Positions 57,821 to 64,000 of a stretch of 64,000 nt of DNA are shown here, in pieces. The notes below the pieces were generated by a model. The model saw only the letters and a list, made by a program, of their open reading frames with translations, was not told the DNA's origin and did not search any database. The stretch spans positions 1 through 64,000 of the forward strand of contig NZ_JAGMUL010000152.1 in NCBI RefSeq assembly GCF_019049285.1. Reading direction: 5' to 3'. Positions within the stretch are counted from its first letter, which is position 1, and every line of letters begins with the position of its first letter. The stretch comes from Streptomyces sp. AC550_RSS872 (GTDB lineage: Bacteria > Actinomycetota > Actinomycetes > Streptomycetales > Streptomycetaceae). A program made the position numbers and the translations under genes.

Positions 57821-58038
57821 CACGACTCCGTTCGCCGCACGGAGATCCGGTGCGAGCCCGGGCGGGCTCGGCAGACGCACCGAGTACCCGGCGCGGCCGG
57901 TTTCGACTCGGCTGCGCTTCGGCGCGCTCTGAAGGGGCGCGGGGCCGTATCGAAATGCGGCTCCGCCGCGTGGGGGCGCCAAGCCACGACGGCGCCGCAG
58001 ACGAAAGACGACGTGCCGCGGCCCACCCAGCGGAGCGC

Positions 58039-59145
58039 CTACGCCGCCGTGTAGCCGAGCTGGCGCCTCATGTAGGGCGTCATGAGGGTCTTGGCCTTGG
58101 CCAGGGTGGTGGTACGGCCGCCGAGGACCGCGGTCTCGCCGCCCGGCACCGGCAGCATCGTCACCCCGTCGGCGGAGCCGAACGGGACGATGAGCGGGGT
58201 GCGGTGGATCGGCCGGTAGAAGCGTGGCTCCTTGCGGTGCTTCCCGGCGCTGTTCAGGTAGGCGCGGATGTTGTGGGCGGCCAGGTCGGCCTGGGCGAGC
58301 GCGGCCGGGGTGATCTTGACCTCGGTGGCGTCGTTGACGTCGCCGACCGCGAACACGTCCAGCCATCCCTGGACCCGCAGGGCCCGGTCGACCTTGACGT
58401 GGCCGGATGCGTTCAGCCAGTCGCCGTGCCCGGCCAGCCGCAGCCAGAGCGTGTTGGGTGTGGTGCCGGTCGCCCAGAAGGAGCGGTCGGCCTCGATGAC
58501 GTTGCCGCGGGCGTCGCGATAGGTGCCGAAGTCGTTGCCGGGGGACATGAAGGCGTCCAGCCGCACGTCGACGCCGTGCGCCTCCAGCCAGCCGCGCGCC
58601 TTGCGGCCGGCCCGCACGCTGCCCGTGGCGTGCAGAAGTTCGGGCCCGGAGTGGGCGAGCGTGACCCGGGCGTCCGGCCGGGCGAGACGGATCTCGGCGC
58701 TGAGCTCGACTCCGGAGGGGCCGCCACCGACAATCAGGACGTGTTCGGCGGCGGCGATGTGCTGCTGGTGCGTGGCGAAGGCCTTCGCGGCTTCCTCGGC
58801 GGTGGTGCCGGTGAAGCGGGCGGGTTCGGGGTAGTCGGCGCCGGTCGCGATCACCAGGACGTCGTAGGGGAGCCGCTCCCCCGTCGCGAGCACGACCTGG
58901 CGCTCGGTGGTGTCGATGCGGACGGCCTTGCCGACGGCCACGCGGCCGTTGCGCAGCAGGCGGTCGTACGGGATGAAGGCGCTGTGCGACCACTCCCGGC
59001 GCACGCCGGCGCGCAGGGAGGCGATGCGGTGGAAGAAGACCTCCTTGCGGTCCACCAGCGTGACCCGTGCCGTGGTGTCCAGTCGCTTCGCGAGACGGAC
59101 GCCGGCGTAGCCGCCGCCGATCACCACTACGTCGCCGTCGAGCAC
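58039..59145 (-). CDS. NAD(P)/FAD-dependent oxidoreductase (NDH-2/AIF-like)
   Basis: A 368-residue type II NADH dehydrogenase-like flavoprotein. VVIGGGYAGVRLAKRLD is the FAD loop, LPYDVLVIATGADYPEP the ATG motif, HVLIVGGGPSGVELSAEIRL the NAD loop and LDVFAVGDVNDATEVKITPAALAQADLAAHNI the FAD-ribityl contact. It lacks the C-terminal membrane-anchoring helix typical of bacterial Ndh, so it is probably soluble or peripheral. GTG 59145 has CAGGAGAC upstream; the open frame above it is non-coding. It stands between the NTase operon and katG. Confidence 0.9.
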   Translation of the reverse strand: MLDGDVVVIGGGYAGVRLAKRLDTTARVTLVDRKEVFFHRIASLRAGVRREWSHSAFIPYDRLLRNGRVAVGKAVRIDTTERQVVLATGERLPYDVLVIATGADYPEPARFTGTTAEEAAKAFATHQQHIAAAEHVLIVGGGPSGVELSAEIRLARPDARVTLAHSGPELLHATGSVRAGRKARGWLEAHGVDVRLDAFMSPGNDFGTYRDARGNVIEADRSFWATGTTPNTLWLRLAGHGDWLNASGHVKVDRALRVQGWLDVFAVGDVNDATEVKITPAALAQADLAAHNIRAYLNSAGKHRKEPRFYRPIHRTPLIVPFGSADGVTMLPVPGGETAVLGGRTTTLAKAKTLMTPYMRRQLGYTAA

Positions 59146-59331
59146 GCCGCGTCTCCTGTGCTGGTGGGAGGAAGGAGGGGCGAGTGGCGCGGCGGGCGGG
59201 CCGCCGACGGCCACTCGGCCACACTTGGCCACTCCCCGTTCGGCGAGCCTAGCGCTTGAAACATAAAGAATTGATGGGGCTCGGTGTGCGTTCTGTGAAG
59301 GGTGCGCGCTGCGGGGTGCCGGCACATGGCA

Positions 59332-59369
59332 AACGTCCAGGCCGACCCGTGCGGGCCGGCCTGGACGTT
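59332..59369. terminator. katG terminator
   Basis: A perfect 13-bp stem (AACGTCCAGGCCG and its complement) with a 12-nt loop lies 25 bp past the katG stop. Confidence 0.75.
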
Positions 59370-59394
59370 CTGTGCGGGGTGGATCAGACGCGGA

Positions 59395-61608
59395 TCAGAC
59401 GAGGTCGAACCGGTCCAGGTCCATGACCTTGGCCCACGCCGCGACGAAGTCGTTCACGAACTTCGCCTTCGCGTCGTCGCTCGCGTAGACCTCGGCGAGG
59501 GCGCGCAGCTCGGAGTTGGAGCCGAAGACCAGGTCGGCACGGGTGCCGGTCCACTTGACCTCGCCGGAGGCGTCACGGCCCTCGAACGTGGTCTGGTCGG
59601 CGGACGTGGACTTCCAGGTCGTACCCAGGTCGAGCAGGTTGACGAAGAAGTCGTTGGTCAGCTTGCCCGGGGTCTCGGTGAGGACACCGTGCTGCGAGCC
59701 GCCCTGGTTGGCGCCGAGGACGCGCAGGCCGCCGACGAGGACGGTCAGCTCGGGGGCGCTCAGGGTGAGCAGGTTGGCGCGGTCGAGCAGCAGGTACTCG
59801 GCCGGCAGGCGGTTGCCCTTGCCGAGGTAGTTGCGGAAGCCGTCCGCGGTCGGCTCCAGCGCGGCGAAGGACTCCGGGTCGGTGTGCTCCTCGGTCGCGT
59901 CCACACGGCCCGTCGTGACGGGGACGGTCACGTCGAAGCCGGCGTCCTTGGCGGCCTTCTCGACCGCGGCGGCACCGCCGATGACGATCAGGTCGGCCAG
60001 GGAGACCTTCTTGGCACCGGAGTTGAACTCGCCCTGGACGCCCTCGAGGACGCGCAGGACCTGGGCGAGCTCGTCCGGGTCGTTGACCTCCCAGCCGCGC
60101 TGCGGCTCCAGGCGGATACGGGCGCCGTTGGCACCGCCGCGCTTGTCGCTGCCGCGGAACGTCGACGCCGACGCCCACGCGGTGGACACGAGCTGCGAGA
60201 CCGTGAGGCCGGAGGCGAGCAGCTTGGCCTTGAGCGCCGTCACGTCGGCGGCGTCGATGGCCTCGCCCTCGGCCTGCGGCAGCGGGTCCTGCCACAGCAG
60301 CGTCTCCGCCGGGACCTCGGGGCCGAGGTACAGGGACTTCGGGCCCAGGTCACGGTGGGTCAGCTTGTACCAGGCGCGGGCGAAGGCGTCCGCGAACTCG
60401 GCCGGGTTCTCGTGGAAGCGCTTGGAGATCGGGCCGTAGATCGGGTCGAAGCGCAGCGAGAGGTCCGTGGTGAGCATGGTCGGACGGCGCTTCTTCGACG
60501 CGTCGTGCGCGTCCGGGATGATCTCCTCGGAGTCCTTGGCCACCCACTGGTTGGCGCCGGCCGGGCTCTGGGTGAGCTCCCACTCGTAGCCGAAGAGGAT
60601 GTCGAAGAAGTCGTTGCTCCACTGGGTGGGCTTGGTGGTCCAGGTCACCTCGAGGCCGGAGGTGATGGCGTCGCCGCCCTTGCCCGTGCCGTAGGTGGAC
60701 TTCCAGCCCAGGCCCTGCTCCTCCATGGAGGCGGCCTCGGGGTCGTTGCCCACGTGGTCGGCCGGGCCGGCGCCGTGGGTCTTGCCGAAGGTGTGGCCAC
60801 CGGCGATGAGGGCGACGGTCTCCTCGTCGTTCATCGCCATCCGGCGGAACGTCTCGCGGATGTCGCGGGCCGCGGCGATCGGGTCCGGGTTGCCGTTCGG
60901 GCCCTCCGGGTTGACGTAGATCAGGCCCATCTGGACGGCGCCGAGCGGGTTCTCCAGCTCACGGTCGCCGGTGTAGCGCTGGTCGTCGAGCCAGGTGGTC
61001 TCGGGGCCCCAGTAGACGTCCTCGTCGGCCTCCCAGACGTCGGCGCGGCCGCCACCGAAGCCGAAGGTCTCGAAGCCCATCTGCTCCAGCGCGACGTTGC
61101 CCGTGAGGATCATGAGGTCGGCCCAGGAGATGGACTGGCCGTACTTCTTCTTGACCGGCCACAGCAGACGGCGGGCCTTGTCGAGGTTGCCGTTGTCCGG
61201 CCAGCTGTTCAGCGGGGCGAAGCGCTGCTGACCGCGGCCGCCACCGCCGCGGCCGTCGCTGATGCGGTAGGTACCGGCACTGTGCCAGGCCATCCGGACC
61301 ATCAGCGGGCCGTAGTTGCCGAAGTCGGCGGGCCACCAGTCCTGCGAGGTGGTCAGCACCTCGGCGATGTCCCGTTTGACGGCCGCCAGGTCCAGGGCCT
61401 GGAACGCCTCGGCGTAGTCGAACTCCGCGCCGAGGGGGTTCGCGACCACGGGGTCCTTGGCGAGGATCTTCAGGTTGAGCCGCTCCGGCCACCACTGACG
61501 GTTGCCGCCGCCCTGCGTCGGGTGGGGGGCGCGACCGTGCGCGACGGGGCAGCCGCCGGTGCCCTCCGTCTTCGCGTCGGTGACGATCGCATCGGGGTTC
61601 TCAGCCAT
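59395..61608 (-). CDS. katG: Catalase-peroxidase
   Basis: A 737-residue bifunctional heme enzyme that destroys hydrogen peroxide and has broad peroxidase activity. The distal site is VRMAWHSAGTYR (Arg105, Trp108, His109). Tyr231 (MGLIYVNPEGPNG) and Met257 (RRMAMND) complete the Met-Tyr-Trp adduct with Trp108. GGHTFGKTHG carries the proximal heme ligand His272. The C-terminal half is the heme-free duplicate. ATG 61608 is preceded by GGAAGG. It lies 24 bp after furA on the same strand, so the two form a furA-katG operon induced by peroxide. Confidence 0.97.
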   Translation of the reverse strand: MAENPDAIVTDAKTEGTGGCPVAHGRAPHPTQGGGNRQWWPERLNLKILAKDPVVANPLGAEFDYAEAFQALDLAAVKRDIAEVLTTSQDWWPADFGNYGPLMVRMAWHSAGTYRISDGRGGGGRGQQRFAPLNSWPDNGNLDKARRLLWPVKKKYGQSISWADLMILTGNVALEQMGFETFGFGGGRADVWEADEDVYWGPETTWLDDQRYTGDRELENPLGAVQMGLIYVNPEGPNGNPDPIAAARDIRETFRRMAMNDEETVALIAGGHTFGKTHGAGPADHVGNDPEAASMEEQGLGWKSTYGTGKGGDAITSGLEVTWTTKPTQWSNDFFDILFGYEWELTQSPAGANQWVAKDSEEIIPDAHDASKKRRPTMLTTDLSLRFDPIYGPISKRFHENPAEFADAFARAWYKLTHRDLGPKSLYLGPEVPAETLLWQDPLPQAEGEAIDAADVTALKAKLLASGLTVSQLVSTAWASASTFRGSDKRGGANGARIRLEPQRGWEVNDPDELAQVLRVLEGVQGEFNSGAKKVSLADLIVIGGAAAVEKAAKDAGFDVTVPVTTGRVDATEEHTDPESFAALEPTADGFRNYLGKGNRLPAEYLLLDRANLLTLSAPELTVLVGGLRVLGANQGGSQHGVLTETPGKLTNDFFVNLLDLGTTWKSTSADQTTFEGRDASGEVKWTGTRADLVFGSNSELRALAEVYASDDAKAKFVNDFVAAWAKVMDLDRFDLV

Positions 61609-61632
61609 GGGAAACCTTCCGGACTAGGTGGA

Positions 61633-62082
61633 TCACAGTGCTCGGGGTGCACTGCCGGCAGTGGAACAGTCGGGGCACAGGCCCCAGTAGATGACCTCGG
61701 CCTCGTCGATGGCGAAGCCGTGGTCGTCGGACGCGGTCAGACAGGGCGCCTCGCCGACCTCACAGTCGACGTCGGCGACGACACCGCACGACCGGCACAC
61801 GATGTGGTGGTGGTTGTCGCCGACCCGCCCCTCGAACCGGGCCGGACTGCCGGCCGGTTCGATACGGCGGATGAGTCCCGCCGCGCTGAGTGCGTGGAGG
61901 CCCTCGTACACCGCTTGCAGGGAGACATGACCTACGCGATCACGCACCCCCGAGGCGATGGCCTCGACACCGAGGTGGTCACCGGCCCGGACGGCTTCCA
62001 GCAGCGCGACTCGCGCCGCCGTCACCCGCAGGCCGGCACCGCGGAGCTCCTCGGCGGGGGTCGGAGTCTGGGATGCGGTCAT
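61633..62082 (-). CDS. furA: Fur-family peroxide-responsive repressor
   Basis: A 149-residue Fur/PerR-like regulator. The winged HTH spans LRGAGLRVTAARVALLEAVRAGDHLGVEAIASGVRDRVGHVSLQAVYEGLHALSAAGLIRRI, the metal site VGDNHHHIVCRSCGVVADVD with His and Cys ligands, and a second CxxC near the end (GLCPDCST). In streptomycetes FurA represses itself and katG and is inactivated by peroxide. ATG 62082 chosen; the frame begins at a TTG three codons upstream. Repeats upstream at 62107-62132 are its likely operator. Confidence 0.95.
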   Translation of the reverse strand: MTASQTPTPAEELRGAGLRVTAARVALLEAVRAGDHLGVEAIASGVRDRVGHVSLQAVYEGLHALSAAGLIRRIEPAGSPARFEGRVGDNHHHIVCRSCGVVADVDCEVGEAPCLTASDDHGFAIDEAEVIYWGLCPDCSTAGSAPRAL

Positions 62083-62106
62083 GGCAGACAACCTACCTTG
62101 CTAAAC

Positions 62107-62132
62107 ACGAATGATTCAAGAAAACGAATGAT
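62107..62132. promoter_or_regulatory. FurA operator candidate
   Basis: ACGAATGAT occurs twice in direct repeat (62107-62115, 62124-62132, 17-bp period) in an AT-rich stretch, 24 bp before the furA start. This is the expected place of the autoregulatory FurA box. Confidence 0.55.
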
Positions 62133-62268
62133 GAAGCTTTGACGGCCTCGCATACACCTCTCCGCACCCCCCAAAGCGCGAAAAATCATCTTTTCCGACA
62201 TCGAGTCATGCCTTTCTGTCAAGGCCTGGATTGGTCGCAATCCCCTGTACTCGATGGAGGTACCTCGC

Positions 62269-63645
62269 ATGCTCGGCAGACATACCGCGGCTGGCCGCCG
62301 CACCGCCCTGACCGTTTTCGGCGCCCTCGTCCTCAGCGGCGTCACCTCGGCCGCGGCGGCCGGGCCGCCCCCCGCGCCGGTGCCCGCGTCCACCGCCGCG
62401 CAGACCCTCGGTGCCGACCGGCCGTCCGCGGCGGTGCTGCGGGCGCTGGAACGTGACCTCAAGCTGAAGCCTGGGCAGGCGGCCGAACGGCTGGTCAACG
62501 AGGCGGAGGCGGGCGCCCGGGCCGGCCGGCTCCGCAACTCCCTGGGCGAGCGCTTCGCGGGTGCCTGGCTGCGGGGGACGACCGCCGCCGAGCTCACCGT
62601 CGCGACCACGCGCGCCTCCGACGTGTCCGCCATCCGCGCCCAGGGCGCGAAGGCCGCGGTCGTCAAGCGGACGCTGAGCGAGCTGCGGGCCGTCAAGGAG
62701 AAGCTGGACAAGGCAGCCGACCGGGTCAAGACGCGCGACACACCGGTCTGGTACGTCGACGTACCGACGAACCGGGTCGTCGTGCAGGCGACCAAGCGGT
62801 CGGCCGCCACCGCCTTCATCAAGACCGCCGGTGTCCAGGACGAGGGCGTCGGGATCCGGGTGTCGGCGCAGCGGCCGCGGCTGCTGGCGGACCTGGTCGG
62901 CGGGCAGGCCTACTACATCGAGGGCACCGCCCGCTGCTCCATCGGCTTCTCCGTCACCAAGGGCGACCAGCAGGGCTTCGCCTCGGCGGGCCACTGCGGC
63001 AACCAGGGCGACTCGACCACCGGCTCCAACATGGCCGCGCAGGGCACCTTCCAGGCCTCCACGTTCCCCGGCAAGGACATGTCCTGGGTCGGCGTCAACA
63101 GCGACTGGACCGCCACGGCCGACGTGGAGGGCGAGGACGGCGAGCGCACGCAGGTCACCGGCTCGGTCCAGGCGCTCGTCGGGGCGTCGATCTGCCGCTC
63201 GGGGTCCACCACCGGTTGGCACTGCGGCACCGTCGAGCAGCACGACACGAGTGTCAGCTACTCCCAGGGCACCGTGGACGGCGTCACCGAGACGACGGTG
63301 TGCGCCGAGCCGGGCGACTCCGGCGGGCCCTACCTCTCGGGGTCCCAGGCCCAGGGCGTGACCTCGGGCGGCTCGGGTGACTGCACGGACGGCGGTACCA
63401 CCTTCTACCAGCCGATCAACCCGATCCTCAACGACTTCGGCCTGGTCCTGAAGACCGCCGCCGCCCAGAAGGGCGCTCCCGCTCCGCAGGACAACGGGGC
63501 CGCCGACACCTGGTCCGCGGGCCGCGTCTACGAGGTCGGCGCCACGGTGACCCACGCCGGCGTGCGCTACCAGTGCCTCCAGACGCACCAGGCGCAGGGC
63601 AGGTGGTCGCCGGTCGCCACTCCGGCGCTGTGGCAGAAGGTGTAG
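62269..63645 (+). CDS. Secreted S1 serine protease, streptogrisin C-like, with a chitin-binding tail
   Basis: A 458-residue preproprotease. The signal ends near AAAAG (residue 31), an alpha-lytic-protease-type propeptide follows (about 32-208) and the mature protease begins near GGQAYYIEG. The catalytic triad is His242 (SAGHCG), Asp270 (GKDMSWV) and Ser351 (GDSGGP), with disulfide-forming Cys around them. A C-terminal carbohydrate-binding module of the CBM5/12 type (WSAGRVYEVGATVTHAGVRYQCLQTHQAQGRWSP) targets chitin. ATG 62269 after GGAGGT is used rather than ATG 62254. It is followed by a terminator at 63672. Confidence 0.95.
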   Translation: MLGRHTAAGRRTALTVFGALVLSGVTSAAAAGPPPAPVPASTAAQTLGADRPSAAVLRALERDLKLKPGQAAERLVNEAEAGARAGRLRNSLGERFAGAWLRGTTAAELTVATTRASDVSAIRAQGAKAAVVKRTLSELRAVKEKLDKAADRVKTRDTPVWYVDVPTNRVVVQATKRSAATAFIKTAGVQDEGVGIRVSAQRPRLLADLVGGQAYYIEGTARCSIGFSVTKGDQQGFASAGHCGNQGDSTTGSNMAAQGTFQASTFPGKDMSWVGVNSDWTATADVEGEDGERTQVTGSVQALVGASICRSGSTTGWHCGTVEQHDTSVSYSQGTVDGVTETTVCAEPGDSGGPYLSGSQAQGVTSGGSGDCTDGGTTFYQPINPILNDFGLVLKTAAAQKGAPAPQDNGAADTWSAGRVYEVGATVTHAGVRYQCLQTHQAQGRWSPVATPALWQKV

Positions 63646-63671
63646 GCGGGTCGCAGGAGTCGTACGGCGTG

Positions 63672-63698
63672 CGGTGCGGGGGCACTGCCCCCGCACCG
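63672..63698. terminator. Bidirectional terminator
   Basis: CGGTGCGGGGGC pairs perfectly with GCCCCCGCACCG across a 3-nt loop, between the convergent protease and serine hydrolase genes. Confidence 0.75.
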
Positions 63699-63746
63699 TC
63701 CTCCCAGCCTCGCCCCGCCCCGCCCACCCTCTACCGTCCCTCCGCG

Positions 63747-64000
63747 CTACTCCTCGGCCAGGAACGCGTACGCGGTCGCGACGAACGGGTCGTGCGCGCG
63801 GAAGCGGCGCGTGCACAGCGCGACCAGGGCCGTGCCCGTGTCGGGCCGGAAGCCCAGGAAGGCCTGCTGGCCGAGGGTGGCGCCGCCGTGGAAGTACATC
63901 GGGCCGCCGTCCGTGGGGTGCCGGAACCACGCCATCGTGTGCACGTGCCGGTGCCCCAGGCCGCGTCTCAGGACGGGCGTGCGCACCGCCCGCAGCGCGT
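63747..64000 (-). CDS. Serine hydrolase (class C beta-lactamase family), C-terminal part
   Basis: The 3' end of a gene that continues beyond position 64000. The last 84 residues include AWFRHPTDGGPMYFHGGATLGQQAFLGFRPDTGTALVALCTRRFRAHDPFVATAYAFL, the conserved GHGG (here FHGG) motif of the serine-hydrolase/beta-lactamase C family near the end, followed by the SxxxxxPDxxxxVVVL-like strand. No active-site SxxK is visible because it lies outside. It is convergent with the S1 protease. Confidence 0.75.
   Translation of the reverse strand, partial: ALRAVRTPVLRRGLGHRHVHTMAWFRHPTDGGPMYFHGGATLGQQAFLGFRPDTGTALVALCTRRFRAHDPFVATAYAFLAEE

Noticed and set aside
59302..62142. A 946-codon forward open frame opposite katG-furA
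   Set aside because: It is a GC-frame shadow of katG and furA; the reverse strand has clear protein signatures.
1..64000. tRNA, rRNA genes or a CRISPR array
   Set aside because: No cloverleaf, rRNA segment or regularly spaced repeats were noticed on either strand; a tRNAscan/CRISPR search was not possible.
1..64000. TTA (bldA-dependent) codons in real genes
   Set aside because: TTA strings that I checked fell out of frame or in intergenic regions; this was a by-eye scan, so absence is not claimed as a finding.

Overview
The window is high-GC actinobacterial chromosome and almost certainly Streptomyces. The evidence is the codon bias, a perfect SigR-type promoter in front of a thioredoxin, a furA-katG operon, a streptogrisin-type protease with a chitin-binding tail, PucR-type and many one-component regulators, and GH6/GH12 cellulases. 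It reads as an accessory or arm-type region: mostly catabolic and stress genes, each with its own regulator, plus several decayed genes and one intact insertion sequence.

Region 1 (1-3.1 kb) is a recombination scar. It joins a 5'-truncated aldo/keto reductase, a transposase fragment and a frameshifted GH6 cellulase tail, and is followed by two identical LacI-type palindromes exactly 100 bp apart, a small secreted ORF and an intact GH12 endoglucanase. Region 2 (3.1-11 kb) holds pirin with divergent tandem MarR-like genes, a PepSY membrane protein, peptide deformylase, an ABC-F protein preceded by a probable leaderless 7-residue leader ORF, and a divergent flavin disulfide reductase/thioredoxin pair. 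Region 3 (11-17.2 kb) carries aromatic-aldehyde and 4-hydroxybenzoate catabolism (aldehyde dehydrogenase, pobA, LacI regulator), a TetR/FMN-reductase divergent pair with two operators, and a LysR gene. Region 4 (17.3-27.6 kb) has a small zinc-ribbon protein, a decayed LLM oxidoreductase, a TerC membrane protein, an esterase, a PucR-type regulator, a MarR regulator, a CoA-transferase, a LacI-GH42 galactosidase unit and a fructosamine kinase. Region 5 (27.6-39.5 kb) holds a two-subunit Tat-exported molybdenum hydroxylase, a flavin monooxygenase, an AMIN-like secreted protein and a resorcinol/hydroxyquinol operon (flavin hydroxylase, intradiol dioxygenase, maleylacetate reductase, YceI protein), with a divergent NtrC/AcoR-like regulator that lacks the sigma-54 contact motif.

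Region 6 (39.5-44.5 kb) contains a palindromic MITE-like element abutting a gene's stop codon, with an IS481-family element inserted in its end. Then come ppk2, an SRPBCC protein, glucarate dehydratase translationally coupled to a gluconate-permease remnant, and a frameshifted VOC protein. Region 7 (44.6-57.8 kb) has archease convergent with RtcB RNA ligase, a CapA-like protein, two diverged paralogous phosphoribosyltransferases around a PEBP-family gene, GNAT, SDR, an FAD oxidoreductase, a pyruvyl transferase, hemerythrin, and a tightly overlapping operon of nucleotidyltransferase, BON protein and metallophosphoesterase. Region 8 (58-64 kb) ends with an NDH-2-like oxidoreductase, furA-katG, a secreted S1 protease and the end of a serine hydrolase.

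I saw no tRNA, rRNA or CRISPR array. All family assignments come from reading motifs by eye; no database search was run.
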